Shown here: one piece after another, positions 8,289-19,170 of the stretch
Position numbering within the stretch: position 1 is the first letter of the stretch
How the letters are laid out: every line of letters begins with the position of its first letter
Source of the DNA: Salinimonas profundi
Lineage (GTDB): Bacteria > Pseudomonadota > Gammaproteobacteria > Enterobacterales > Alteromonadaceae
Direction: 5' to 3'
Assembly (NCBI RefSeq): GCF_014750655.1
Contig: NZ_JABBXD010000005.1
Location: 1-64,000 of the forward strand
Length of the DNA stretch: 64,000 nt
Translations under genes and position numbers: made by a program
The notes under the pieces: model-generated
Seen by the model: only the letters and a program-made list of their open reading frames with translations
Told to the model about the DNA's origin: nothing
Databases searched by the model: none

Positions 8289-10349
8289 TTAAAGTAACAT
8301 TTCCCGCAAATCTTCGAGCACGGTTTTAAGGTGCACGGCAAAGCGGGCCGCTACTGCACCGTCAATGACCCGGTGGTCGTAAGACAGTGATAACGGCAAC
8401 ATCAGGCGCGGTTCAAATTCACTGCCATTCCACTTCGGCTTCATCTCGCTCTTGGAAACACCAAGAATGGCGACATCCGGTGCGTTAACAATCGGTGTAA
8501 ACGCTGTACCACCAATACCACCCAAGCTTGAGATGGTAAAGCAGCTGCCTTGCATATCCGCAGACTTAAGCTTGCCATCGCGGGCTTTCAGGCTGATATC
8601 CAATAGCTCTTTTGACAGCTCATGGATACCTTTTTGGTCTACATCACGAACAACCGGCACAACCAGACCATTTGGCGTGTCTACTGCAATACCTATATGG
8701 TAATACTTTTTCTGAATTAAAGACTCACCGTCAGCAGAAAGTGAAGTATTAAATACCGGATACGCTTTCAGAGCATCAGCCACAGCTTTCATCATGAAGA
8801 CAAGCGGCGTCACTTTAAAGTCATACTTACGCTTTTCGGCGATCTTGTTTTGCTGCTTACGGAAAGCTTCCATTTCGGTAATGTCAGCTTCTTCGAACTG
8901 CGTGACATGCGGAATGGTTACCCAGTTGCGATGCAAATTCGGGCCAGACAGTTTCTGAATACGGGTAAGCGGCTTCTCTTCCACTTCACCAAATTTCGAG
9001 AAATCGACTTTTGGCGGTGCAATAACCTGCAGACCACCTTCACCCTGACCGACAGAGCCGGCGCTGGCTTTGGGGCGAGACAATTCGTATTTCACATACG
9101 ATTGCACGTCTTCCTTCAGGATACGGTCTTTCCTGCCAGAGCCTGAAACCTGCGTTAGATCCACACCGAACTCGCGAGCCAGTCTGCGAACAGACGGCGA
9201 GGCGTGCACTTTACCACTCTTCTTCTTCTCACCGGCAGACGGATGATGGGGCACCGGCGGCGGCTTGGGCCTGCTGCTATCGCTTTTATCAGAAGATTTC
9301 TGCTGCTGGGGCGCGTCCTGCTTCGCTTTCTGATCAGACTTTTCAGGCTTTTCAGAAGATTTCGCGCTGCCAGCTACTTTTAGCATCAATACTGCAGAGC
9401 CCTGCGATACCTTATCGCCCTGCTTAACCAGCATTTTAGTGATGGTACCGGCTTTAGGTGCAGGCACATCCATGGTTGCTTTGTCAGTCTCAAGAGTGAT
9501 CAGACCATCTTCAGGTTCAATCGTATCACCTTCTGAAACCAGCACGTCGATAATCTCAACATCTTCAGCATCACCGATATCCGGCACAGTAACTTCGATT
9601 TCTTCTTCGCCGCCTGATGCCTGAGCATCATCGCTATCGTCAGCGTCAGACTGACTAGGTTGTGCGTCATCGTCATCACTGCTTTGGCTTTGATCGTCGC
9701 TTTCACTGCTATCAGCACCTGCATCACCGCTGCCGGCAACCTCAAGAATAAGGACAAGCGAGCCTTCAGAGACCTTGTCACCTTCTTTAACCTTAAGCGA
9801 TTTGACCGTACCCGCTTGCGGGCATGGCACATCCATGGTGGCCTTGTCGGTTTCCAGTGTAATCAGCCCATCTTCGGCTTCAACCTTATCACCTTCTGCA
9901 ACCAACACTTCAATGATGTCAACTTCTTCCGCGTCACCGATGTCCGGAACCGTTACCTCAATAGTGGAACTGCCACCCTTTGAAGCCGATTTTGACTCAC
10001 TACTTTTTTCTTCAGCATCTGCATCAGAGGAAGTGTCTGCTGACTCGGCGTTTTCTTCCTGTTTATCGTCTGCTTTGTCTGAATTGTCGTCATCACCGCT
10101 GTCTGCGCCACCGGCTTCCTGAATTTTCGCCAGCAAATCTCCCTGCGAAATTTTGTCACCCACGCTGACACACAATTCTTTGACTTTACCTGCAAACGGT
10201 GCAGGAACATCCATACTGGCCTTGTCACTTTCAACAGTAACCAAAGCCCCTTCAGCTTCGACGTCATCACCTTCTGCTACACACAGTTCAATGACTTCAA
10301 CGTCGTCTTCGCCTAAATCCGGTACGAGTACGTCTTTAATCTCTGCCAT
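8289..10349 (-). CDS. aceF: Pyruvate dehydrogenase E2, dihydrolipoamide acetyltransferase, three lipoyl domains
   Basis: This 686-residue core subunit transfers acetyl groups from E1 to CoA. It has three N-terminal lipoyl domains with lysines in ESDKAS (Lys43), ETDKAT and ETDKAT. They are separated by long linkers rich in Asp, Ser and Glu rather than the Ala/Pro-rich linkers of E. coli. A peripheral subunit-binding domain (ASPSVRRLAREFGVDL, about residue 385) follows, then the catalytic domain with the DHRVIDG motif (His659, Asp663) near the end. The acidic, Ser-rich linkers are typical of marine gammaproteobacteria in my experience. AGGAGAG precedes the start, and the gene begins 19 bases after aceE. 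Confidence 0.97.
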   Translation of the reverse strand: MAEIKDVLVPDLGEDDVEVIELCVAEGDDVEAEGALVTVESDKASMDVPAPFAGKVKELCVSVGDKISQGDLLAKIQEAGGADSGDDDNSDKADDKQEENAESADTSSDADAEEKSSESKSASKGGSSTIEVTVPDIGDAEEVDIIEVLVAEGDKVEAEDGLITLETDKATMDVPCPQAGTVKSLKVKEGDKVSEGSLVLILEVAGSGDAGADSSESDDQSQSSDDDDAQPSQSDADDSDDAQASGGEEEIEVTVPDIGDAEDVEIIDVLVSEGDTIEPEDGLITLETDKATMDVPAPKAGTITKMLVKQGDKVSQGSAVLMLKVAGSAKSSEKPEKSDQKAKQDAPQQQKSSDKSDSSRPKPPPVPHHPSAGEKKKSGKVHASPSVRRLAREFGVDLTQVSGSGRKDRILKEDVQSYVKYELSRPKASAGSVGQGEGGLQVIAPPKVDFSKFGEVEEKPLTRIQKLSGPNLHRNWVTIPHVTQFEEADITEMEAFRKQQNKIAEKRKYDFKVTPLVFMMKAVADALKAYPVFNTSLSADGESLIQKKYYHIGIAVDTPNGLVVPVVRDVDQKGIHELSKELLDISLKARDGKLKSADMQGSCFTISSLGGIGGTAFTPIVNAPDVAILGVSKSEMKPKWNGSEFEPRLMLPLSLSYDHRVIDGAVAARFAVHLKTVLEDLREMLL

Positions 10350-10368
10350 GTCGATATCTCTCCTGTGC

Positions 10369-13035
10369 TTATGCGTGCAGTGGGTTGATTTTCTTCTGGT
10401 CGATAGCCAAATCTTTCATCGCTTTTGAAAGCACTTTGGCGTCAAGGTCACCCGCTTTGTACAGCTCATATAGCGCAGCGTATGTGACAGAAGCAGCATC
10501 CACTTCAAAGTGACGACGCAGATTTTCACGGCTGTCAGACCGACCAAACCCATCTGTGCCCAGTACGCGATAACTGCCTGGTACAAAGTTACGAACCTGA
10601 TCTGCATAGTTTTTGATGTAATCTGTAGCAGCAATGGTCGGGCCATCGTTACCTGCTTTTAGTACCTCAGTGATATACGGAACCTTGGCATCTTCTTCAG
10701 GGTTCAGCATATTCTGACGATCGCAGTCGATACCATCGCGTGTCAGTTCGTTGAATGACGTAACGCTGTAAACTTCAGCCTCAACATCATAATCTTCAGC
10801 CAGCTTAACGGCCGCTTCACGAACTTGTTCTAAAATGGTACCAGAGCCAAGTAGTTTCACTTTTTTCTTGCTCTTGCCCTGCGTATCCAGTTTGTAGATA
10901 CCCTTAACGATGCCTTCTTCGACATCTTTTGGCATTTCAGGCTGCTTGTAATTTTCATTCATTACGGTCAGGTAATAGAAAACATCTTCCTGGTCTTCCA
11001 GCATACGACGCATACCATCCTGAACAATTACTGCAATTTCATAGCCGTAAGTTGGGTCATAACTGACACAGTTTGGAATCAGCGCAGCTTGGGTGAGAGA
11101 ATGGCCGTCCTGGTGCTGCAGACCTTCGCCGTTCAGGGTTGTTCTGCCAGCAGTACCACCAATCAGGAACCCGCGTGTACGCGAGTCACCGGCCGCCCAG
11201 GCTAAATCACCTACGCGCTGGAAACCGAACATGGAGTAGTAAATATAGAAAGGAACCATTTGCAGGTCATTCAGGCTGTATTGTGTCCCTGCAGCTAACC
11301 ACGATGCCATTGCACCCAGCTCGTTAATACCTTCCTGCAGAACCTGGCCTTTTTTATCTTCACGATAATAAGCAACCTGATCTGAATCCTGTGGTTCGTA
11401 TTTCTGACCTTGCGACGAATAGATACCGACCTGACGGAACAAGCCTTCCATACCAAAGGTACGGGCTTCATCAGGAATGATAGGCACGATACGCTTACCG
11501 ATTTGCTTATCTTTAAGCAGTGCGGTAAGAACCCGGACAAACGCCATCGTAGTTGAAATTTCGCGGTCGCCAGAACCTTTTGTTACTGACTCAAACGCCT
11601 TCATCTGCGGAGCAGGCAAATCTTCAGACGATTTTGCACGACGCACAGGCATGTAACCATGCAGCGCTTCGCGGCGCTCGCGAAGATACTTCATCTCTTC
11701 GCTGTCTTCATCAAATTTGTAGTAAGGCAAATCAGCCAGTTTTTCATCAGCCACAGGAATGTTGAAACGATCGCGATAACCCTTGACCGCTTCCATATCC
11801 ATTTTCTTAACCTGGTGGGCAATATTCTTACCTTCACCGGCGGCGCCCATGCCATAACCTTTTACCGTTTTGGCCAGAATAACCTGAGGACGGCCTTTGG
11901 TTTTCACCGCGCGGTCGTAGGCCGCATAGACTTTCACCGGGTCGTGACCACCACGGTTCAGACGCCAGATGTCTTCATCTGACATGTTAGAAACCATTTC
12001 TTTAAGCTCTGGGTATTTGCCAAAGAAGTTTTCGCGGGTATAAGCACCGCCTTTTGCTTTACAGTTCTGATACTCACCATCAATGGTTTCATTCATCAAC
12101 TCAAGCAGTTTGCCAGAGGTATCACGGGCCAACAGCGGATCCCAGTAGCGACCCCAGATTACTTTAATCACTTCCCAGCCAGCGCCGCGGAAGTTTCCTT
12201 CCAGCTCCTGGATGATTTTGCCGTTACCACGCACTGGTCCGTCAAGACGCTGCAGATTACAGTTAATAACAAAGGTAAGGTTATCCAGCCCTTCACGTGA
12301 AGCCAGACCTATGGCACCTAAGGATTCTGGCTCATCACATTCGCCGTCACCCAGATAACACCATACGCGCTGCTCTGAACAATCTTTGATTCCACGATCT
12401 GTCAGATACTTAAGAAAACGGGCAAGGTAGATTGCCTGCATCGGGCCAAGGCCCATGGAAACCGTAGGGAACTGCCAGAAATCAGGCATTAATTTAGGAT
12501 GCGGGTAAGAAGACAACCCTTTGCCATCCACTTCCTGACGGAAACCGTCAAGCTGCTCTTCGGTCAGGCGGCCTTCAATATAGGCGCGCGAATAGATACC
12601 CGGAGAAACGTGCCCCTGATAAAACACATAATCGCCGCCGTCTTTTTCGTTCGGCGCACGATAAAAGTGGTTAAAGCCAACATCGTAAAGCATTGCAGAT
12701 GACGCAAAACTCGAAATGTGCCCGCCCAGCTCAAGATTTTTCTTGGAGGCGCGCAACACCATCATCAACGCATTCCAACGCAGCGCGTTGCGAATTTTAC
12801 CTTCGATGGTCTGGTCACCAGGCATGGTGGGTTCCTGACCAGGAGGAATAGTATTGATGTATGCGGTGGTCGCATCATAGGGTAAGTGGGCACCATTTCT
12901 GCGTGCTTTCTCAATCAATGATTCTAATAAGAAGTGAGCCCTTTCGTTACCTTCTTCTTCTAAAACTGACTCTAACGACTCCAGCCATTCTTGTGTTTCT
13001 TGGGGATCCACATCTTGGTGCATCATTTCAGTCAT
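10369..13035 (-). CDS. aceE: Pyruvate dehydrogenase E1 component, homodimeric type
   Basis: This 888-residue thiamine-diphosphate enzyme decarboxylates pyruvate and acetylates the lipoyl groups of AceF. Its length equals the usual gammaproteobacterial E1. The ThDP/Mg motif GDGECDEPES followed about 27 residues later by an Asn is visible near residues 230-260. The conserved GHISSFASSAMLYDVGFNHF block is near residue 110. AGGATGG lies upstream of the ATG. It is the first gene of an aceE-aceF unit and is preceded by pdhR on the same strand, 159 bases away, with a strong hairpin in the gap. Confidence 0.97.
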   Translation of the reverse strand: MTEMMHQDVDPQETQEWLESLESVLEEEGNERAHFLLESLIEKARRNGAHLPYDATTAYINTIPPGQEPTMPGDQTIEGKIRNALRWNALMMVLRASKKNLELGGHISSFASSAMLYDVGFNHFYRAPNEKDGGDYVFYQGHVSPGIYSRAYIEGRLTEEQLDGFRQEVDGKGLSSYPHPKLMPDFWQFPTVSMGLGPMQAIYLARFLKYLTDRGIKDCSEQRVWCYLGDGECDEPESLGAIGLASREGLDNLTFVINCNLQRLDGPVRGNGKIIQELEGNFRGAGWEVIKVIWGRYWDPLLARDTSGKLLELMNETIDGEYQNCKAKGGAYTRENFFGKYPELKEMVSNMSDEDIWRLNRGGHDPVKVYAAYDRAVKTKGRPQVILAKTVKGYGMGAAGEGKNIAHQVKKMDMEAVKGYRDRFNIPVADEKLADLPYYKFDEDSEEMKYLRERREALHGYMPVRRAKSSEDLPAPQMKAFESVTKGSGDREISTTMAFVRVLTALLKDKQIGKRIVPIIPDEARTFGMEGLFRQVGIYSSQGQKYEPQDSDQVAYYREDKKGQVLQEGINELGAMASWLAAGTQYSLNDLQMVPFYIYYSMFGFQRVGDLAWAAGDSRTRGFLIGGTAGRTTLNGEGLQHQDGHSLTQAALIPNCVSYDPTYGYEIAVIVQDGMRRMLEDQEDVFYYLTVMNENYKQPEMPKDVEEGIVKGIYKLDTQGKSKKKVKLLGSGTILEQVREAAVKLAEDYDVEAEVYSVTSFNELTRDGIDCDRQNMLNPEEDAKVPYITEVLKAGNDGPTIAATDYIKNYADQVRNFVPGSYRVLGTDGFGRSDSRENLRRHFEVDAASVTYAALYELYKAGDLDAKVLSKAMKDLAIDQKKINPLHA

Positions 13036-13058
13036 GGTGCCATCCTATTTTTGCTGAT

Positions 13059-13094
13059 ATAGAAAACCATCCGTTGCCGCTGCGGCAAGGATGG
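13059..13094 (-). terminator. Hairpin in the pdhR-aceE gap: terminator or leader attenuator
   Basis: CCATCC/GGATGG (6 bp) is stacked on TTGCCGC/GCGGCAA (7 bp) with a bulged base, giving a 13-bp stem at 13067-13094. On the minus strand it is followed by TTTTCTAT. It sits between pdhR and aceE, only 30 bases before the aceE ribosome site, so it could end the pdhR message or control read-through into aceE. Confidence 0.6.
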
Positions 13095-13194
13095 TATACC
13101 TAGATTACGTTGTACTTGCGGCAAGCCCCAACGGCTCACCTATTTTTGCCAGCCTGACCAGCAGACCTGCACAATTCTTTCGGGCTTTACGCCT

Positions 13195-13941
13195 CTATAT
13201 TTCCAGACGTCTTAACGCGCGCTGCACACGGCTGTCACGCTGATTAATCGTCAGTAGGGTTTTTTCAATAAAGGCCAGGTGTGCATTGCATGCCTGCCTG
13301 GCTGTTTCCGGATCGCGCTGCGCAATCGCATCAACGATATCTGCCCGCTGCCGGGATAACTCTTTACTTACATCAACATGTTGCGCCAGCATTTCCAGGT
13401 TGCGTTCAATATTCTCGGTCAACATGGTTTGCATGGTACTCATCACGTGTAACAGCACCATATTGTGCGATGCTCTTGCCATAATGATGTAAAATTGCCC
13501 CAGCGATTCAGCCAGTGCACGTTGGTTGTCTTTTCTGTCAGGCTTTGGCAACGCCTCAAGCGCCGCATGCAGTGCCTGATAATCTTCCGGCTGACCACGA
13601 AGCGCGGCATAGTACGCAGCCATACCTTCCAGGGCATGACGAAACTCAAGCAAATCAAACTGCGTTTCGGGCCGACGGCTAATCAGCGCCATCAACGGGT
13701 CGCGCATCACTGCATTCAGGCTTTTGCTGACAAATGTGCCGCCTCCCTGCTTGCGTTCAACCAGCCCCCGGGCCTGCAAATTACCGATTGCTTCGCGCAA
13801 CGACGGCCGGGAAACATCGAATTTGATCGCAAGCTCACGCTCGGGCGGAAGCTTTTCGCCAGCCAGCAACGAACCATCCAGAATCATGGATTCCAGTTGT
13901 TCCGTAATGACATCGGACAGCTTTTTTCGCCCCGTTTGCAT
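13195..13941 (-). CDS. pdhR: Pyruvate-responsive GntR/FadR-family repressor PdhR
   Basis: This 248-residue regulator has an N-terminal GntR winged helix (LSDVITEQLESMILDGSLLAGE to LPPERELAIKFDVSRPSLRE) and an all-helical FCD effector domain (about residues 85-225). PdhR represses pyruvate dehydrogenase genes and is released by pyruvate. Its identity is supported by the aceE-aceF-lpdA neighbours and by a perfect PdhR box 59 bases upstream of the start. AGGGA lies six bases before the ATG. The upstream box implies autoregulation. Whether aceE has its own promoter in addition is not clear from sequence. Confidence 0.95.
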   Translation of the reverse strand: MQTGRKKLSDVITEQLESMILDGSLLAGEKLPPERELAIKFDVSRPSLREAIGNLQARGLVERKQGGGTFVSKSLNAVMRDPLMALISRRPETQFDLLEFRHALEGMAAYYAALRGQPEDYQALHAALEALPKPDRKDNQRALAESLGQFYIIMARASHNMVLLHVMSTMQTMLTENIERNLEMLAQHVDVSKELSRQRADIVDAIAQRDPETARQACNAHLAFIEKTLLTINQRDSRVQRALRRLEI

Positions 13942-13999
13942 GAATGTCCCTTTTCGCTCAAACCGTGGCTATTGTAAAAAATTTGCGCAACACGGCTTG

Positions 14000-14014
14000 A
14001 TTGGTCATACCAAT
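14000..14014. promoter_or_regulatory. PdhR operator
   Basis: ATTGGTCATACCAAT is a perfect 15-bp palindrome that matches the E. coli PdhR box (ATTGGTnnnACCAAT) in every defined position. It is located upstream of pdhR, where it would allow autorepression and pyruvate induction of the pdhR-aceEF region. The rest of the 13942-14225 gap holds AT-rich sequence without a recognisable gene. Confidence 0.85.
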
Positions 14015-14225
14015 TTACCTATAAACTGTTTGGCAGTGTAAATCCAAGCATGTAACTAATGCAAATGTCGATAAAGTGAAATTTAATCAAGGCTACGACA
14101 ACCTCATGAAAAATAATATAATTTCATAATTTCACGACTGGTCTGACTTGCATCATTAATAGCCGGACACGCTGAATTTATCATCAAATTACGTTTGACC
14201 AAGGTATCACTTGTGCTAGATCACG

Positions 14226-14780
14226 CTACCTACCTGCCACGCCGGCATTCAGAAAAAGTCCGCTGCGATAGCGTGCCCAGTCGAAAAAGGGGCCCGGGTC
14301 GGTCTTTCTACCAAACGCGATATCGTTATGCCCCACGATCCGCCCCGCCGTAATCGCCGGAAACGCAGTGCAGACAGAGGTGCTTAATTGTATGAGTGCG
14401 TGGTATTGCGCGTCAGTGTAAGGCTGCGTATCAGTGCCTTCCATTTCAATGCCGATAGCATAATCATTACACCGTGGTGTTCCCTGGAATACGGATACAC
14501 CTGCATGCCACGCCCGTTGGGTAAAGGGCACAAACTGGTCGATACTACCGTCACGATAAATAACGCAATGCGCTGACACCTTCAAGCCAGCAATTTCCTT
14601 GTAAAAGTTATCATCGTCCGGGTTGAGTGTGCCGGTGAATAATTGTTCGATTCCAGGTGTGTTAAACTGACCGGGAGGCAAAGATATATTGTGTATTACT
14701 AACAGCGAGATTTCAGCATCTGACGGACGCTCATCGTAGAAGGGAGAGTGCTTTTGCGTCGCACCGGGGTATGTTTTCAC
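14226..14780 (-). CDS. ampD: 1,6-anhydro-N-acetylmuramyl-L-alanine amidase AmpD
   Basis: This 184-residue cytoplasmic zinc amidase cuts the peptide from anhydro-muropeptides during cell-wall recycling and so keeps AmpR-type beta-lactamase induction low. SLLVIHNISLPPGQF (residues 25-39), RAWHAGVS and GHNDIAFGRKTDPGP are the AmpD signatures. The zinc ligands are the His residues in VIHN and GHND and the Asp in TDPG. The start is GTG at 14780, and the length matches E. coli AmpD (183). No clear ribosome site is visible. It is divergent from the aspartic protease gene. Confidence 0.95.
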   Translation of the reverse strand: MKTYPGATQKHSPFYDERPSDAEISLLVIHNISLPPGQFNTPGIEQLFTGTLNPDDDNFYKEIAGLKVSAHCVIYRDGSIDQFVPFTQRAWHAGVSVFQGTPRCNDYAIGIEMEGTDTQPYTDAQYHALIQLSTSVCTAFPAITAGRIVGHNDIAFGRKTDPGPFFDWARYRSGLFLNAGVAGR

Positions 14781-14889
14781 CAGCTAACCCATATACAAGT
14801 CTGAATGTGTACACTTACCTTACCCATCACCTTTAGCAAGTCAATGTCAGCAAGTATGGATTCGGGTATTAAACGATAAGAGAAGTAGT

Positions 14890-16280
<1,391 letters not shown>

Positions 16281-16387
16281 GGCATTGTAAAATATGATGT
16301 TTTAAAGTCTGCCAGCATTTTGCTTGCAGGCGTTCCCCCTCTCAGGCCAATCGGCTAATTCCTAAACATATGTATAGTTTCCAATAC

Positions 16388-16415
16388 TTGTCACTGGGGT
16401 CTTCCACCCTATACT
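16388..16415 (+). promoter_or_regulatory. Candidate sigma-70 promoter of pilA
   Basis: TTGTCA and TATACT are separated by 16 bases, each with one mismatch to consensus. It would give a leader of about 100 bases before the pilin. I looked for a sigma-54 GG-N10-GC promoter, usual for Pseudomonas pilA, and did not find one. Confidence 0.45.
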
Positions 16416-16524
16416 GAGCATCAAGTACCGGGGGCGTTAAATAAAAAACAAACCAGGTATAAAACGTAAACTTTGAATGAACTAATTTAGATAAACGCAT
16501 TATACGCGAACCCGGAGAACTATC

Positions 16525-16944
16525 ATGAAACAATTCAAACCTTCAAACCAAAAAGGCTTCACACTAATCGAACTGATGATCGTTGTTGCTATCATCGGTA
16601 TCCTGGCTGCAGTAGCACTGCCTGCTTATCAGACATATACGAAAAAAGCACGTTTTTCTGAGGTCATGATGGCGACAACTCCATTTAAAACTTCGTATGA
16701 AGTAGCTGTTCAAAGTGGCGATATTACAGCTTTATTAGACGCTGATGCCGGAACAAATGGCCTACCCGCAGAGATTACAGTTGCAAATGGCATGGTAGCA
16801 TCAGTAACCATTGCAGATGGTGTAATTACTGCTACAGGAACTACTGACGTAGACGGCGCTACTTATGTAATGACGCCTAATGGTGTAACTGCCCCCGTAC
16901 AGTGGACTGTTTCTGGCACATGTAAAACAGCTGGTCTTTGCTAA
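16525..16944 (+). CDS. pilA: Type IV major pilin PilA
   Basis: This 139-residue prepilin has a short leader that ends in Gly11 before [20 protein letters not shown], the type IVa pilin helix, with Glu16 (mature Glu5). The first mature residue is Phe12, to be N-methylated. A C-terminal disulfide loop is short (CKTAGLC). CGGAG lies nine bases upstream of the ATG. The globular domain is rich in Thr, Val and Ala and poor in charge. The gene is followed at once by a strong terminator, which fits a highly expressed structural subunit. It could be a minor or competence pilin. Position next to pilC-pilD favours the main subunit. Confidence 0.9.
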   Translation: MKQFKPSNQKGFTLIELMIVVAIIGILAAVALPAYQTYTKKARFSEVMMATTPFKTSYEVAVQSGDITALLDADAGTNGLPAEITVANGMVASVTIADGVITATGTTDVDGATYVMTPNGVTAPVQWTVSGTCKTAGLC

Positions 16945-16973
16945 TCGCTCACGTAAAAAGAATTTAACTTAAA

Positions 16974-16997
16974 AACCCAGCGTAGCTGGGTTTTTTT
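16974..16997 (+). terminator. Terminator after pilA
   Basis: CCCAGC/GCTGGG with a GTA loop (16976-16990) followed by seven T residues. It separates pilA from pilC, so pilC must depend on read-through or its own promoter. Confidence 0.9.
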
Positions 16998-17012
16998 CTG
17001 AGAGGTGAAATC

Positions 17013-18224
17013 ATGTCTAAAGCTGCAATGATTTTTGATTACCAAGGTAGAGACCGACAGGGAGCTAGCCGCAAAGGAGAAGTATCAGCGACGAGCATAA
17101 TTGAAGCCAAAAATGTTCTAAGACGACAAGGTATTTCCGCTCAGAAAGTCAAAAAGCAGCCAAAACCTTTATTCGGCAGCAAAGGTAAAAAAATCAACGC
17201 AGCAGATATTTCTGTAGTATCCAGACAAATTTCTACAATGCTAGGCGCTGGCGTGACCTTACTTCAGTCACTAGAAATGATTGCGCATGGATATAGCAAA
17301 CCAGCAATGAGAAAACTGCTTTCTTCTATCGCGGATGAAGTTCGAGCAGGTACTCCCCTTTCTAACTCTCTACGCAAACACCCATTGTATTTTGATGATC
17401 TGTATTGTGACCTGGTAGAAACCGGTGAACAATCCGGTTCACTTGAAACCATCTATGATCGTATTGCCACGTATAAAGAAAAAGCAGAAGCGCTAAAATC
17501 CAAAGTGAAAAAAGCGATGTTCTATCCTATCGCGGTATTGGTCGTCGCGTTTATCGTGACAACTATTCTATTGGTCTTCGTGGTTCCCCAGTTTGAAGAA
17601 ATTTTCAGTAGCTTTGGCGCTGAACTGCCTGCGTTTACCCAGTTTGTCTTAGGCATATCCCGATTTGTGCAGGACTTTGGCATATTCATCGGCATGGGCA
17701 TGGTCGGTGCTGGCTTTATGTTTATTCGCGCACACCGAAATTCTAAAGCTTTACGGGACAGAGTTGATGCTACTGTTTTAAAAATTCCTGTCATCGGGGA
17801 AATCTTACAAAAAGCTGCTGTAGCCCGTTTTACCCGAACGTTATCAACCACCTTCAGTGCTGGCGTTCCGCTTATCGGCGCACTGGATTCAGCGGCTGGT
17901 GCGTCAGGCAATGCTGTTTATCGCGATGCCATCCTGTTTATTAAAAAAGAGGTGGCCGGCGGCTTACAAATGAATACCGCCATGCGCACAACCGGCGTCT
18001 TTCCGGATATGGTGACGCAGATGGTGGCCATCGGTGAAGAGTCTGGTGCGGTAGATGATATGCTTAGCAAAGTAGCCAGCATTTACGAGGCTGAGGTTGA
18101 TGATATGGTGGACGGCCTGACCAGTCTTATTGAGCCTATGATTATGGCGGTACTTGGTGTCGTAATCGGCGGCCTGATTGTGGCAATGTATCTGCCTATC
18201 TTCCAAATGGGGAACGTGGTTTAA
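17013..18224 (+). CDS. pilC: Type IV pilus inner-membrane platform protein PilC
   Basis: This 403-residue member of the T2SF/GspF family is the polytopic platform that couples the PilB and PilT ATPases to pilin insertion. There are two tandem T2SF domains (about 70-195 and 273-395). The first ends in a hydrophobic helix (MFYPIAVLVVAFIVTTILLVFVVPQFEEIF) and the second ends in the C-terminal helix (IMAVLGVVIGGLIVAMYLPIFQMG). GAGGTG precedes the ATG by six bases. In related genomes pilB usually lies between pilA and pilC. Here only 68 bases separate the two. Confidence 0.95.
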   Translation: MSKAAMIFDYQGRDRQGASRKGEVSATSIIEAKNVLRRQGISAQKVKKQPKPLFGSKGKKINAADISVVSRQISTMLGAGVTLLQSLEMIAHGYSKPAMRKLLSSIADEVRAGTPLSNSLRKHPLYFDDLYCDLVETGEQSGSLETIYDRIATYKEKAEALKSKVKKAMFYPIAVLVVAFIVTTILLVFVVPQFEEIFSSFGAELPAFTQFVLGISRFVQDFGIFIGMGMVGAGFMFIRAHRNSKALRDRVDATVLKIPVIGEILQKAAVARFTRTLSTTFSAGVPLIGALDSAAGASGNAVYRDAILFIKKEVAGGLQMNTAMRTTGVFPDMVTQMVAIGEESGAVDDMLSKVASIYEAEVDDMVDGLTSLIEPMIMAVLGVVIGGLIVAMYLPIFQMGNVV

Positions 18225-18297
18225 CGTTCCTTTTTCGCTTTTGCGGTTGCTCCTGAGCAGCTGCGCTGGCAAACTTTTCATTTTTGAAGTCACTTCT

Positions 18298-19170
18298 ATG
18301 AACACAGTTGTTGAACTTAGCGCACAAAGTCCTTTCTTTTTTCTCTTCGTTGTCTTTGTGACAAGTTTAATGATTGGCAGTTTTTTAAATGTCGTTATTC
18401 ATCGTCTTCCCATCATGATGGAACGCGGCTTCAAAGCAGAATATGAAGCGTATGTCAGTGAGGAAGAGATAACGCCCGCTGAAACCTATAACCTGATGAA
18501 GCCAGACAGTACCTGTCCATCTTGCGGGCATCGGATCCGTCCATGGGAAAATATTCCGGTTCTCAGTTACCTGCTTTTAAAAGGTAAATGCGCCGGCTGT
18601 GGCACCGCCATTTCAGCGCGCTATCCCTGTGTAGAGATCGCCACAGCATTGTTCAGTGCTCTGGCAGCTTGGCACTTTGGCCCTGGCATGCAGGCTGTCG
18701 CTGCGGTCATTGTCGTTTGGTTCCTGGTCCCGCTCGTGATGATAGACCTGGATCATATGCTTTTACCGGACCAGCTAACCCTTCCGCTGTTATGGTTTGG
18801 TTTATTGCTAAGCCTGGACACCGTATTCGTCGACCCTGCCACAGCGATTATTGGGGCGGCAGCCGGCTATCTGAGTCTTTGGTCTGTATACTGGCTGTTT
18901 AAACTGATTACCGGTAAGGAAGGTATGGGGTATGGTGACTTTAAACTGCTTGCAGCGCTTGGCGCTTTCACAGGCTGGCAAGGTTTACCGGTTATCATCA
19001 TTCTGTCTTCGCTAGTTGGCGCGATCATCGGCCTGATTATACAATTTTCCCGTAAGCAGAGCGGAGACCTGGCCATCCCGTTTGGCCCTTACCTCGCAGT
19101 TGCCGGATTCCTGACTTTGCTGTACAAACAGCCTATTATTGATGCTTATCTACAATGGATAACGCCTTGA
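18298..19170 (+). CDS. pilD: Prepilin peptidase and N-methyltransferase PilD
   Basis: This 290-residue membrane aspartic protease cleaves and N-methylates type IV prepilins and type II secretion pseudopilins. The start at 18298 gives the canonical N-terminus with GSFLNVVIHRLP. The cytoplasmic zinc loop has Cys73/Cys76 (CPSC) and Cys98/Cys101 (CAGC). The catalytic aspartates are in MIDLDHMLLPD and GYGDFKLLAALGAF. Seven or eight hydrophobic segments follow. An upstream in-frame ATG would overlap pilC and adds unrelated residues. The 3' end overlaps coaE by 16 bases. Confidence 0.95.
   Translation: MNTVVELSAQSPFFFLFVVFVTSLMIGSFLNVVIHRLPIMMERGFKAEYEAYVSEEEITPAETYNLMKPDSTCPSCGHRIRPWENIPVLSYLLLKGKCAGCGTAISARYPCVEIATALFSALAAWHFGPGMQAVAAVIVVWFLVPLVMIDLDHMLLPDQLTLPLLWFGLLLSLDTVFVDPATAIIGAAAGYLSLWSVYWLFKLITGKEGMGYGDFKLLAALGAFTGWQGLPVIIILSSLVGAIIGLIIQFSRKQSGDLAIPFGPYLAVAGFLTLLYKQPIIDAYLQWITP

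Noticed and set aside
16281..16524. Sigma-54 promoter for pilA
   Set aside because: No GG-N10-GC pair with the flanking consensus was found; a sigma-70-like pair fits better.
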